A stretch of 50,939 bases of DNA from Melioribacteraceae bacterium (GTDB lineage: Bacteria > Bacteroidota > Ignavibacteria > Ignavibacteriales > Melioribacteraceae), in the NCBI GenBank assembly GCA_021739765.1, contig JAIPBD010000026.1, positions 1 through 50,939 on the forward strand. The letters run 5' to 3'. Positions within the stretch are counted from its first letter, which is position 1, and every line of letters begins with the position of its first letter. Under the pieces are notes generated by a model. The model ran no database searches. It was given only the letters and a program-made list of their open reading frames with translations, and was not told the origin of the DNA. Positions 16,417-26,108 of this stretch are shown piece after piece. Position numbers and translations under genes: made by a program.

Positions 16417-17826
16417 TCACTTTTTTATTTTATGACCGGTAAGGTTGCCGAGACCATCATAACACGCATATTTGTAAAGGTCGTGCAATGTCGGATAATT
16501 AAATACTGCACGCAAAACATCATTAACCTTAGATTCGTTGTGTACCAACGTCATTCCATAATGGATTAGTTCACTGGCAAGCGGGCCAATAATATGAACA
16601 CCCAAAATTCGCAGATCATCCCGAGAAAATATTATTTTTAGGAATCCGTCTTCAACTCCCATTATTCTTCCGCGCGGCATGTCTTTGTGGCGAGCGATTC
16701 CGGTACAATACTCAATTTCTTGGGCTTCGGCCTCTTCCTGTGTAATTCCGATCATTGAAACTTCAGGAATGGTATAAATTCCATAAGGCAGAACAGTTGA
16801 AATTTTATTTAAATCATTAATATCGAAAATATGTGAAATTGCGACTCGCCCTTGATCCATACTTGTGCTTGCTAAAGCGGGGAATCCAATTACATCACCA
16901 ACCGCAAAAATATGCGGCACAGAGCTTTGATATTTTTCATTTACTTCAACTACTTCCCTTTTCCCGAGTTTTACGCCGGCAGCCTCACAATTGAGAGTTC
17001 TTGTATTCGCGCTTCGACCGGCAGCAAACAGAAACATATCAACATTTATCGGGTCACCATCTTTCATGGATACCTTTATTAGATCTTGATCTGATTCCGG
17101 AACCTCAATATCCGTAAATGAATTGTTGAATAGAATTTCAATTCCATCCTTCTTCATTTGTTCGACCAATTCGTTTGTGATATCATCATCAAGGAATGGA
17201 AGAATTTTATCTCGATTATTAATCAAATAAACTTTCGCGCCCATTGCCGCGAAAATAGTTGTGTATTCACAACCAATTACACCGGCACCAACTATGCATA
17301 TTGATTTAGGGAAATTTGTTAATTCCAGAATAGAATCCGAATCGTGTATTCTTTTTTGATCGAACGGAATATTTGAAGGTTGGAATGGGTACGAACCTGT
17401 CGCGATGAGGATATTTTCACCATAAATAACCTCCTCCTTTTCACCACTAACTTTTACGCGGTGTTCATCCACAAAACTTCCGTCACCTGTATAAATATCC
17501 ACATTGTGAATGATAATATTCTGGTGAACTTCATCATTAATGGAATCAACAATTATATTTTTGCGATAAAGGAAATCCTTAACCGAAGCTTCATGTTCCA
17601 GTTTCCGTTCAACCCCATATAAACCTTTATCGGTTTTACCGGAATAATAAAGAGCAGTTTCCTTTAGTGTTTTTGAAGGGAGGGTTCCGGTATGAACGCC
17701 GGCACCACCGAAATAAGCCTCTTTTTCAATAATTGCGACCTTATGTCCAAAATATGCAGCCTTAACGGCAGCTTTCTCACCGGCCGGACCGGAACCGATG
17801 ACAATTAATTCGTATTTTTTTTCCAT
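16417..17826 (-). CDS. sthA: SthA-like soluble pyridine nucleotide transhydrogenase family flavoprotein
   Basis: A 469-residue FAD/NAD(P) disulfide-reductase-fold enzyme. It has the FAD-binding loop GSGPAG (11-16), the second dinucleotide-binding fold (CIVGAGVIGCEYTTIFAAMG), the ATGSYP motif, the FAD motif (PHIFAVGDVIGFPALAS) and the dimerisation domain. In dihydrolipoamide dehydrogenases the segment after GG carries CxxxxC; here it is GGAGVHTGTLPSK, with Gly43 and Thr48 at the cysteine positions. SthA is known to lack the redox disulfide, so an NADH/NADPH transhydrogenase role fits better than a disulfide reductase. The exact activity is inferred. Confidence 0.78.
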   Translation of the reverse strand: MEKKYELIVIGSGPAGEKAAVKAAYFGHKVAIIEKEAYFGGAGVHTGTLPSKTLKETALYYSGKTDKGLYGVERKLEHEASVKDFLYRKNIIVDSINDEVHQNIIIHNVDIYTGDGSFVDEHRVKVSGEKEEVIYGENILIATGSYPFQPSNIPFDQKRIHDSDSILELTNFPKSICIVGAGVIGCEYTTIFAAMGAKVYLINNRDKILPFLDDDITNELVEQMKKDGIEILFNNSFTDIEVPESDQDLIKVSMKDGDPINVDMFLFAAGRSANTRTLNCEAAGVKLGKREVVEVNEKYQSSVPHIFAVGDVIGFPALASTSMDQGRVAISHIFDINDLNKISTVLPYGIYTIPEVSMIGITQEEAEAQEIEYCTGIARHKDMPRGRIMGVEDGFLKIIFSRDDLRILGVHIIGPLASELIHYGMTLVHNESKVNDVLRAVFNYPTLHDLYKYACYDGLGNLTGHKIKK

Positions 17827-17987
17827 GAATCAATTTATAAAAATTAGTATTTCTTTTGCAAACATTAATTCTGTTCTGAATCTACTTTAATTAACTGCCG
17901 GAGTCTTTTATATTAAAGCCATTTAGGGTTTTGACTGATAGAAAAATTCATTAAATTAAAAATCATTAATTAGGTGTTTGAACAAAA

Positions 17988-18230
17988 ATGGATTTATTTA
18001 CTTGGATTGTAGTCATACTTGCTGTTATTGCACTGATAGGTCTCTTTAGTTTTGGATTTATTATCAGGTGGTTTGATAAAAAGATTGAAAAAGAATCCAA
18101 AATAACATCTCCGTTAAAAGAACGAAGACGAAAAGAAGCAGAGGAGAATGCCAAAAGAGTTCAGCAACCTCAACAGCAGCAACAGCAATACGAAGAGTAT
18201 TCAGATGATGAAGAAGCGAGATTTAATTAG
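17988..18230 (+). CDS. Small single-pass membrane protein
   Basis: An 80-residue protein with one N-terminal membrane segment (WIVVILAVIALIGLFSFGFI, ~5-25), a basic cytoplasmic stretch (KERRRKEAEENAKR), a Gln-rich run and an acidic C-terminus (YEEYSDDEEARF). I do not recognise a family. It is the only plus-strand gene in the area and converges on hutH with 12 nt between stops. Reading the opposite strand gives another short frame here, but the hydrophobic and charged layout makes this strand the better choice. Confidence 0.6.
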   Translation: MDLFTWIVVILAVIALIGLFSFGFIIRWFDKKIEKESKITSPLKERRRKEAEENAKRVQQPQQQQQQYEEYSDDEEARFN

Positions 18231-18242
18231 TAAAAAGCCTAT

Positions 18243-19799
18243 TTAGTGAAGATTGACTTTCCCCTTCAAAATCTTTAATAAATCTCCATTCTTCAGCAAA
18301 TTTTTGATCGTATCTATATCTTTATGGATTATCCTATCTTCCTTCAGCTCCTTAACATGTTCTCTAATTTCTTGATGTACCAACGATGTTCCTTTACCAC
18401 ATTTTAACGGTTTAAGAAATTCTATTCCCTGCGCGGCGGTAAGCAATTCAATTGAAATTACATTCTCAACATTTTTTAAAACTTCGTAACATTTTCGCGC
18501 TGCAATTGATCCCATAGAATTATGATCTTCTTGATTCGCCGAGGTTGGAATTGAATCCACACTTGCAGGATGAGCGAGAGTTTTATTTTCGGAGACAAGC
18601 GCGGCGGCGGTGTACTGTGCGATCATAAGTCCGGAATTTAATCCTCCATTTTTTGTAAGAAATCTGGGAAGCATACTTAAAGAACCATTCACAAGTCGTT
18701 CAATTCTTCTTTCGGAAACATTAGCAAGCTCCGATAATGCGATCGCCATAAAATCCATTACCAGCGCAATTGGCTGCCCGTGGAAATTTCCACCCTCGAT
18801 ATGTTGATTATCATCGGGGAAAATAAGTGGATTATCATTCACGGAATTTAGCTCAATTTCGGTGACGGAGACTACATAATTTATCGTGTCTCTTGTCGCG
18901 CCATGAATTTGTGGAATACACCTTATCGAATAGGAATCTTGGACTCTCGGATCGTTATCCAAATGGGAAACTCTAATTTCACTCCCTTCAATCATCGCGA
19001 GCATATTTTCCGCAGTTTCGAGTTGACCTTTAAATGGACGCAATTTATGGATTCGTTTATCATAAGCTTTGTCGGTTCCCCGTAAAGCTTCGTGCGATAA
19101 TGCAGCAGCGATATCAGCATGAGTCAATAACTTTTTTGCCTCAATACAAATATATGCCGCAAAAGCAGTCATCATCTGTGTGCCGTTTATTAAAGCTAAC
19201 CCTTCTTTTGCCGCGAGTTTTACCGGAGTTAATCCAAATTTATTAAAAGCAGTTTTTGCATTTACTTTTTTGAATTTTGCCGGATCGTCGTTGATTACAT
19301 CATTAAAAATCTGTACTTCGGATTTGCCGATCATAGTTAGAACCAAGTGCGAAAGCGGTGCGAGATCACCGCTTGAGCCGACCGAACCTTGCGATGGAAT
19401 TACGGGAATAATATTATGATTAATCATTTCCAGCAATAATTGGAGAGTTGAATAACGAATTCCCGAAAAACCTCTCGATAAAGCATTTACCCGGAGCAGC
19501 ATCATAATTTTTACAATAAACGGAGGGAGCGGTTCGCCAACTCCGGCGGAGTGGCTCAGTATAAGATTCTCTTGCAATTGTTCAAGGTCGGATTTAGAAA
19601 TTGAAACATTCGCGAACTCACCAAAACCGGTGGTAATTCCATATACAACTTCACCTTCCTCAACCCATTTCTCAACAAGTTTGCGGGATTTGTTGATCCT
19701 TTGCTTCGCTTTGGTGCTGATAGATACTTTTAGATTTCCTTTAAGGAAGGATTCTATTTGTTCAAGTGTGAGCGATTGACCATCTAAAACTAATTCCAT
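18243..19799 (-). CDS. hutH: Histidine ammonia-lyase
   Basis: A 518-residue MIO-dependent lyase that converts L-histidine to urocanate and ammonia, the first step of histidine degradation. Tyr53 (VVYGITTGFG) and His83 (LILSHSAGVGEPLP) match the positions used by histidine-specific members, and GTQMMTAF, LRPFKGQ and QDSYSIRCIPQIHGA are typical. The cofactor-forming tripeptide is Ser142-Ser143-Gly144 (SVGSSGDLAPLSH) rather than the usual Ala-Ser-Gly. The ribosome site aggtgg is strong. It lies 49 nt after hflX on the same strand. The FTCD gene at 33586-35421 works later in the same pathway; hutU and hutI are not in the window. Confidence 0.9.
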   Translation of the reverse strand: MELVLDGQSLTLEQIESFLKGNLKVSISTKAKQRINKSRKLVEKWVEEGEVVYGITTGFGEFANVSISKSDLEQLQENLILSHSAGVGEPLPPFIVKIMMLLRVNALSRGFSGIRYSTLQLLLEMINHNIIPVIPSQGSVGSSGDLAPLSHLVLTMIGKSEVQIFNDVINDDPAKFKKVNAKTAFNKFGLTPVKLAAKEGLALINGTQMMTAFAAYICIEAKKLLTHADIAAALSHEALRGTDKAYDKRIHKLRPFKGQLETAENMLAMIEGSEIRVSHLDNDPRVQDSYSIRCIPQIHGATRDTINYVVSVTEIELNSVNDNPLIFPDDNQHIEGGNFHGQPIALVMDFMAIALSELANVSERRIERLVNGSLSMLPRFLTKNGGLNSGLMIAQYTAAALVSENKTLAHPASVDSIPTSANQEDHNSMGSIAARKCYEVLKNVENVISIELLTAAQGIEFLKPLKCGKGTSLVHQEIREHVKELKEDRIIHKDIDTIKNLLKNGDLLKILKGKVNLH

Positions 19800-19848
19800 T
19801 TTCCACCTCTGAAAAAGTAATTGTCGAAATGAAAACTCTCAACTAATT

Positions 19849-21117
19849 CTAAACGCCGGCTTTTATTAATCCGCTGATTTTACTGTCGAGATTTTTTTCG
19901 GCTCTGTATTTTATTAACACTTTGTCTCCTTCATATTCAATCGAAAGCACTTCCGCCAATTGGTGTATTTGAGAAATCAATTTTGAATTAGAATTCTCAA
20001 GCTCAACGGTTTTTTCCACGTGGTTTTGCTCTACTAACTCAACCAGCTTTTCTTTTAATGTTCCAATATTTATTCCACGATGTGCTGAAATGATAATAGA
20101 ATCCGGATGTTTTTCTTTTATTTCTTCAAGTCTGGATTTATCCGCCAGCATGTCAATTTTATTAAATACGATAAACCGCTGACTGTTTTCGCAATCCAGC
20201 TCTTTTAAGGTATCGTTTACCACTTTGATATGATCTTCAAAAAACGGATGTGAGATATCGACAATGTGCATAATAATATCAGCGTCACGAACAACATTTA
20301 ATGTGCTTTTAAATGACGCGATGAGGTTGTGCGGAAGCTTTCGAATGAATCCGACTGTATCGCTCATCAAAATTTTACGTTTGGAATCAATATCATAAGA
20401 TCGAGTAGTTGAATCCAAAGTCGCAAAAAGTTTGTTTTCGGCGAGAACAGTTGAATCGGTTAACAAATTTAGAAGCGTGGATTTTCCGGCGTTTGTATAA
20501 CCGACAAGAGATGCATTAAAAAATTGTTTGCGTTTAAAACTCGAAATCTGATTTTGAGTTTCAATCTTATCGAGCCGTTCTTTCAATTTTGATATTCTTG
20601 TTCTTATCAACCTACGGTCGGTTTCAATTTGGGTTTCACCCGGCCCTTTAGTTCCGATTCCCCCAAACTGTTTCGAAAGGTGAGTCCAGGCTCTGGTTAA
20701 TCGGGGAAGCATATATTCCAATTGTGCAAGTTCGACTTGTGTTTTAGCTTCTCGTGTTTGCGCATGAGAAGCGAAAATATCGAGAATTAATCCGCTTCGA
20801 TCCAGAATTTTTTTGTCGATTAATTTCTCAAGATTTCTTACTTGAGTCGGTTGGAGATCATCATCAAAAATTACTAATGAAACCTCGTTCAACTCAGCGA
20901 GTTCCGCTACTTCCTCTGCCTTTCCTTTACCGATAAAAAAAGCTTTATCGTATCTGTATCTTTCTTGATAAACTTTCAAGATAGTGTCCGCTCCCGCTGT
21001 ATCGGCGAGCATTTCCAGTTCTTCCAAATATTCATGAACCCGTTCTTTTGTGTGGCCGTCGGTTTTCACGGCAACGAGAATCGCGCGTTCTCTTTTCTTT
21101 TCATTAATTTCTAACAA
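19849..21117 (-). CDS. hflX: GTPase HflX
   Basis: A 422-residue ribosome-associated GTPase. The N-terminal HflX domain (GHTKERVHEYLEELEMLADTA-like start, YFIGKGKAEEVAEL-like motif and FDDDLQPTQVRNLEK) is followed by the family signature around QFGGIGTKGPGETQIETDRR. The G domain has G1 at GYTNAGKSTLLN, the switch region in DTVGFIRKLPHNLIASFKST and the NKID specificity motif. HflX splits stalled ribosomes under stress. The start is a TTG at 21117, with aaggaga 11 nt upstream; no ATG is available nearby. The gene is 18 nt downstream of the BatA-like gene, so they probably share a transcript. Confidence 0.92.
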   Translation of the reverse strand: MLEINEKKRERAILVAVKTDGHTKERVHEYLEELEMLADTAGADTILKVYQERYRYDKAFFIGKGKAEEVAELAELNEVSLVIFDDDLQPTQVRNLEKLIDKKILDRSGLILDIFASHAQTREAKTQVELAQLEYMLPRLTRAWTHLSKQFGGIGTKGPGETQIETDRRLIRTRISKLKERLDKIETQNQISSFKRKQFFNASLVGYTNAGKSTLLNLLTDSTVLAENKLFATLDSTTRSYDIDSKRKILMSDTVGFIRKLPHNLIASFKSTLNVVRDADIIMHIVDISHPFFEDHIKVVNDTLKELDCENSQRFIVFNKIDMLADKSRLEEIKEKHPDSIIISAHRGINIGTLKEKLVELVEQNHVEKTVELENSNSKLISQIHQLAEVLSIEYEGDKVLIKYRAEKNLDSKISGLIKAGV

Positions 21118-21135
21118 GTAAAAATAGTCTCCTTT

Positions 21136-23229
21136 TTAAATGGATTTGGCCAAATCATTTTTTGTGTTTCTAGACAAGAACATTTCCAGAAGTACGAGCA
21201 CCAACGCCAATATTAGAAAGTAGCGCCATAATTCAGCACCAAATCTGGTTTGATAAATTTGTTCGGTAATATTCTGATTCATGTTTATCGCGTAATAATT
21301 TCCCCGAAATCCAATTTTATTTAGCATTATGTCCAAATCAGATTCTTGCGCGAACTCCAGTTTTGATTCATTCGGATCATGATTAACATTAAAATATTCA
21401 ATTAGATTTTGAGTTGAATAAACCTTATATGTTCCCACTTCGGTTGTGTTGCTATAATTTATAAATCTTTTTGCCGAAGAACCATCCATGCTTACTATTT
21501 CGTCAACTTGATTTGGATCAGTGATTCTAATTCTTTGGGCGAAGTTTTTTCTTAAATTTATCGGAACGGTTTGACCGGCAAAATATTTGTTTTCGTGCTG
21601 TGTATTCGTTGAAAGATAGAGCGTCGATTTATAAATCAGAGGCGCAAAAAATCCCTTAAACGGGAAATCGCTCCAACCGAGTGAAACTGCGGAATTAAAA
21701 GTTAATATCTTGCCTTGTCCCAAAAGTTGTTCGCTCAGAAAAGGAGTTCCGCCGAGGAGTGAAATAATTTTCCGTCCATTTCCGGCGATTCCGATATTAT
21801 AGTATTTTCGGATTAGTGGAGATTCGAGTTGTCTCTTTTCCTTTTTCTCAAACAGATTATCAAGAATCGGATGTTTAAAATCTATTTCATCAAAGGTCTG
21901 AAATGAATTTTCATTATTCTCAAGCACCACCTGGATGTTTGAGGAAATTCCTAAAGCACCCAGCTGTTTGGCAAACTGAAAAAAATCATTATCGGCAGAT
22001 GGAAAAATTATTAAACCGCCGCCGTTTTTAATATAGTTTGATAATTTTTCAAATCCGCTGTTTGATATTCCACCGAATGTCATCAAAACCGAAAATTGGT
22101 CAATCTCGGTTGCTTCAAAATTCGATATTGATTCTTTGAACAACATAATATTGCTTCTTTCACCTAAGCCCTGAAGGACTATTTCGACGAATTTTGAGTC
22201 ATTGGGATCAGAATAAAAAAGCCCGACTTTCAACGCTTCCGGGATATTAATTGTCCGGTAAATTCTGTTATCATGCAAAATATCATCATCTTCGAGCTCA
22301 ACCAAAAATTCTGTCAACCCTCTTGATTTGAGAGTGGTTTCAAAGCCTACAACTTTCGATTCACCCGGATCTAAATCAACACTTTGCTGCGCTTCCCTTT
22401 CGCCGTTCACAAACAATGAAGCTAAAACAGAGTTTATTGATTTCTGTGTGGGATTCGAGATAACCGCACTTAGTCCAATAGTTTTATTTACTTCAAAAAT
22501 TTGGTTTTCAATTCTTAGTTCGGATACCGAAGCGTTCGAAACATCACCGGTTTGATAAGCAATTGAGTAAATATTAACATCCGAGAACTCCCCGGAGTAG
22601 TCATATTTATTTTCGGAATAGATTTTATTTTTTTGAAAATCACTAAGGATATAAATCTCCTTGTTGATGTTTTGAGAACCTTGAAGTAAGGCAAACGCCT
22701 TTGCAACGGCTTCTTCGAGCGAACCGCTTTTAATATTTATTTCGAGTTTGTTTAAACTTGCAATTACGCCGGCAAAGTCTGAAGAAAAAACAAACTCATC
22801 TGAAGCTGAAGCGAAAGGAATAACCGCTGCTTCATCTCCCTCCTGCATCTGTTCGAGAATCGATTTTGCGGCTTCTTTGGCTTGATTAAAACTGGAGCCG
22901 TTTTCATTAACAACCGACATACTGAAGGTGTCATCAATTAGAAATACGGATGATGATTTTGAAGTTGCCGCAGTTCCGGATATTCCACTATTTTGGATTG
23001 CCGGACGGGCGAAAGATGCAACGAGCGCGGCAATTATTAAAACACGGAGTAATAACAGAATCCACTGCTTTAATTTTATTCTACGAATTTTCGTTTTTTG
23101 GATTTCTTTCAAAAATGCCAGTGTACTAAATTCTACTCTTTTTAATTTTCGAAGGTTTAAGAGGTGAATAATAACCGGGATTGAAGCGGCAAGCATTCCC
23201 AAAAGTATTGCGGGATTAAGAAATATCAT
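21136..23229 (-). CDS. BatA/VWA-domain membrane protein (aerotolerance-type N-terminus)
   Basis: A 697-residue inner-membrane protein. It opens with the double-membrane-segment N-terminal domain seen in Bat-type proteins (FLNPAILLGMLAASIPVIIHLL, then KRVEFSTLAFLKEIQKTKIRR and ILLLLRVLIIAALVASFARP). A von Willebrand A-like domain follows (SSVFLIDDTFSMSVVNENG; DXSXS is replaced by DDTFS, so metal binding is uncertain). The middle part (~250-600) resembles a glutamine-amidotransferase-like fold found in these proteins (LMTFGGISNSGFEKLSNYIKNGG, LIIFPS). A last membrane helix (LWRYFLILALVLVLLEMFLS) is near the C-terminus. The function is not known in detail; Bat proteins have been tied to oxygen tolerance. 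Confidence 0.78.
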   Translation of the reverse strand: MIFLNPAILLGMLAASIPVIIHLLNLRKLKRVEFSTLAFLKEIQKTKIRRIKLKQWILLLLRVLIIAALVASFARPAIQNSGISGTAATSKSSSVFLIDDTFSMSVVNENGSSFNQAKEAAKSILEQMQEGDEAAVIPFASASDEFVFSSDFAGVIASLNKLEINIKSGSLEEAVAKAFALLQGSQNINKEIYILSDFQKNKIYSENKYDYSGEFSDVNIYSIAYQTGDVSNASVSELRIENQIFEVNKTIGLSAVISNPTQKSINSVLASLFVNGEREAQQSVDLDPGESKVVGFETTLKSRGLTEFLVELEDDDILHDNRIYRTINIPEALKVGLFYSDPNDSKFVEIVLQGLGERSNIMLFKESISNFEATEIDQFSVLMTFGGISNSGFEKLSNYIKNGGGLIIFPSADNDFFQFAKQLGALGISSNIQVVLENNENSFQTFDEIDFKHPILDNLFEKKEKRQLESPLIRKYYNIGIAGNGRKIISLLGGTPFLSEQLLGQGKILTFNSAVSLGWSDFPFKGFFAPLIYKSTLYLSTNTQHENKYFAGQTVPINLRKNFAQRIRITDPNQVDEIVSMDGSSAKRFINYSNTTEVGTYKVYSTQNLIEYFNVNHDPNESKLEFAQESDLDIMLNKIGFRGNYYAINMNQNITEQIYQTRFGAELWRYFLILALVLVLLEMFLSRNTKNDLAKSI

Positions 23230-23331
23230 TAATTAAAAAAATCCTTTTTTGATTATTGAGCAAATAGAAATAAATATACTACATTCTTTGAATATTAATT
23301 CTACAGTTAAATTGGTACTTTGTTCGGCGAG

Positions 23332-24663
23332 TTAATAATACTTCACAATTGCCGCATCGGAATAATAATGTAATAGAATTTCATCGAATTGATAACCGCG
23401 TTCTCCCATAACAGCAGCGCCAATTTGACAAAGTCCCACGCCATGTCCCCATCCACCACCCTTTAAGGTAAACTCTTTTGGGATTCCATCGGTGGTTTCG
23501 CCTTTTATTATTATAAACGCGGAACTTAACAGATGAGTTTTCGACAGTATTTTTCTGATTTCCAGTTCTTTACCGAACGTGACCGTTTCCTTGCTTCCAA
23601 CTATTTTCAGTTTAACCAACCGCCCGGATTTCCCACGTTTTATCGGAATTAGATCCACAATCTTCCCAAATTCGATACCGGTTTTTTCGAACAGTAAAGT
23701 GGCTATTTCTTCGTTGGAATAATTCACCTCCCAGCGAAAGAAATTTTTAGTTTTCAGATCAAAATCGACCATTATTTTTTCGAGAATATCTTCATCAACA
23801 ATATCACAAAATGCGGGTGGATTATTTTCAATCCACGCAGTCGTTGCCGATTCACTTTCGAGGTTAATGTCAAATCCTTCATCCGAAAATTTATAATCCA
23901 CGATACCCTTTAAATAAGGAACATGCTTATCGTCCCAAACATTTTCGTAGGATTCGGTAATGCCTCCGCAGCATTTTGAAAATCTTGCATCACAGATATC
24001 CAGATCATGCATTAAAACCAGACCCCGTGTAAACTTAACCGCTTCGGCAGCTACATTTATTTTGATATTTCTAAATCCTTGATAACGCTGGCAATGATCA
24101 TCAGCGCAAACATCAAAATCTTTATGGTCTTCCCGATTGTACCATCGGATAATTTCGTTTTCCCGGTTGTTCGATAAATTTGGTTGATCTTCCAATTCAT
24201 TTTTGCTTCTCATCTGGGCGAGAAGCCAACTTCTCGAGATAACAGCCGAACATTTAAGAAACTCTTCAGAGGCATTTGCATTCATTTCTGAGGAGACAAC
24301 ACTTAACAAATATGTTTCGATCGGAACAATATTTATCAATGTTACCTGGTCTTCTTGGATAATAAGTTTAATTGAACCGAGAAATCTAAGATCCTTGCTT
24401 CTTTCCCAATGAAATTCTTTCCCAATGTGAACATCTCTGACGAGAAAAGTATCATTGTAGAATTCATCCGGTTCCAATTCGATTGGTTTGCGGGTGGAGT
24501 ATTTATAATCTTCCGATTGAAAAGTGATCAGATTGTTCTCATAAGTAACCAGAACCTCTCCCGAAAATTCACCCGGGAAATTTGGAGAGGTGTACAAACC
24601 AAGTATATTTAACTTAATTTGCTGGGAAGTGAGAATTCCTACGTTTACTATCGGTTCATTCAT
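23332..24663 (-). CDS. SpoIID/LytB-domain protein (peptidoglycan lytic transglycosylase family)
   Basis: A 443-residue protein of the SpoIID family. The catalytic-type glutamate is Glu126 in IETYLLSVVSSEMNANA, followed by ISRSWLLAQ. The other signatures are VCADDHCQRYQG, FSKCCGGITESYENVW and, near the C-terminus, KGGGWGHGVGLCQIGAAVM. SpoIID enzymes cleave glycan strands that have lost their stem peptides. No signal peptide is visible at the chosen start (MNEPIVNVGILTSQQ), which is odd for a wall enzyme; no better upstream start is apparent. It precedes the BatA-like gene by about 100 nt on the same strand. Confidence 0.82.
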   Translation of the reverse strand: MNEPIVNVGILTSQQIKLNILGLYTSPNFPGEFSGEVLVTYENNLITFQSEDYKYSTRKPIELEPDEFYNDTFLVRDVHIGKEFHWERSKDLRFLGSIKLIIQEDQVTLINIVPIETYLLSVVSSEMNANASEEFLKCSAVISRSWLLAQMRSKNELEDQPNLSNNRENEIIRWYNREDHKDFDVCADDHCQRYQGFRNIKINVAAEAVKFTRGLVLMHDLDICDARFSKCCGGITESYENVWDDKHVPYLKGIVDYKFSDEGFDINLESESATTAWIENNPPAFCDIVDEDILEKIMVDFDLKTKNFFRWEVNYSNEEIATLLFEKTGIEFGKIVDLIPIKRGKSGRLVKLKIVGSKETVTFGKELEIRKILSKTHLLSSAFIIIKGETTDGIPKEFTLKGGGWGHGVGLCQIGAAVMGERGYQFDEILLHYYSDAAIVKYY

Positions 24664-24842
24664 TTAATACAATCTGATTTTTGTTAGCTAAAAATATAGA
24701 GTAGTTTATTCAAATGAAAAGCATAAATCCGGAAATAAGGAGTAATGGCAGAGTAAGAACCGCAGATTATCTGTGATGCGTCAATTTATGGAATTAAATT
24801 TTGATAAATTTGTTAACCAAATAAAATGATGAAAGAGTTTTT

Positions 24843-26075
24843 ATGAGAAAATTTGAGATTCCTGATAAATACAGAAGTTCTATTATTTCCCGATTGAAAG
24901 AAATTCGCAAGACAAATGACCCGAGAAAACAGGATTACTCTCCGTCAATATTAAACTTCGGGAAGGTGAAATTTTATATCGCCAGACATTTTGGCTTTTG
25001 TTTTGGAGTTGAAAATGCGATTGAAATCGCATATAAAACGGTTGATGAAAATCCTGGTAAACGAATTTTTCTGATCAGCGAAATGATTCATAATCCGGCC
25101 GTAAATGAGGATCTCCTCTCAAAAGGAATTCAATTTATTATGGATACCGAAGGCAACAAATATATTGAATGGGATGATATCAATTCGGACGATATTGTTA
25201 TTGTTCCCGCATTCGGAACGACGCTTGAAATTGAAAAGATCATAAAGGAAAAGGGTATCGATACCGCAAAATATGATACCACTTGTCCTTTCGTTGAGAA
25301 GGTTTGGAACAGAGCCGATCAACTTGGCAAAAAAGATTATTCGGTAGTGATTCACGGAAAACATGTTCATGAAGAAACCAGAGCAACCTTTTCACATTCG
25401 ATAAGAAACGCGCCTTCCGTTATTGTGAAAAATATTGATGAAACTAAAATATTGGCAAAATTTATTACGGGAGAATTACCACCTGAGGATTTTTACTCCC
25501 TGTTCTCGGGAAAACACTCCGAAGGGTTCGATGTAAAAAACGATTTGAAAAGAATTGGAGTCGTAAATCAAACAACGATGCTTGCTTCCGAAACTCAGGA
25601 AATTGCCGATTATCTGAAAGAAATAATGAAAACTAAGTTTGGAGAAGCCGAATACAAAAACCATTTTGCTGATACTCGCGATACACTTTGTTACGCGACA
25701 AATGATAATCAACAAGCTACTTACGGATTGTTGGAACAAAACGCTGATTTGGCAATTGTCGTCGGCGGGTACAACAGTTCAAATACTTCGCATATCGTAG
25801 AATTACTTGAGCAAAAATTTCCGACTTATTTTATTTCTTCAGCTTCAAAAATTGATTCGAAAAATGCAATTTCACATTTTGATATCCACCGGAAGAATGA
25901 ATGCCTCTCACAATCCTTTCTGCCGGAATCAGACGAAATTGGAATTGTTCTTACCAGCGGAGCATCTTGTCCCGATTCAGTGGTTGATGATGTTTTGAAT
26001 AAAATTATTTCCTTTTTTGATATTGAAATCAAACCGGAAATTTTACTTGAAGAATTTGAATCCCGGAATGAGTAG
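24843..26075 (+). CDS. ispH: 4-hydroxy-3-methylbut-2-enyl diphosphate reductase, long plant/cyanobacterial type
   Basis: A 410-residue IspH, the last enzyme of the MEP pathway, which makes IPP and DMAPP using a [4Fe-4S] cluster. The three cluster cysteines are Cys53 (HFGFCFGVENAI), Cys148 (DTTCPFVEKVW) and Cys283 (DTLCYATNDNQQA). It is longer than the ~316-residue E. coli enzyme because of an N-terminal extension and an insertion at ~200-270 (GFDVKNDLKRIGVVNQTTML, ETQEIADYL). Both features are as in plant and cyanobacterial IspH, from memory of that family. TSNTSH-like and TSGASCPD substrate motifs are present. It is the first of two plus-strand genes here. Confidence 0.93.
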   Translation: MRKFEIPDKYRSSIISRLKEIRKTNDPRKQDYSPSILNFGKVKFYIARHFGFCFGVENAIEIAYKTVDENPGKRIFLISEMIHNPAVNEDLLSKGIQFIMDTEGNKYIEWDDINSDDIVIVPAFGTTLEIEKIIKEKGIDTAKYDTTCPFVEKVWNRADQLGKKDYSVVIHGKHVHEETRATFSHSIRNAPSVIVKNIDETKILAKFITGELPPEDFYSLFSGKHSEGFDVKNDLKRIGVVNQTTMLASETQEIADYLKEIMKTKFGEAEYKNHFADTRDTLCYATNDNQQATYGLLEQNADLAIVVGGYNSSNTSHIVELLEQKFPTYFISSASKIDSKNAISHFDIHRKNECLSQSFLPESDEIGIVLTSGASCPDSVVDDVLNKIISFFDIEIKPEILLEEFESRNE

Positions 26076-26108
26076 TTATTTAATAATTATTGACTAGTTG
26101 AGGTTAAT

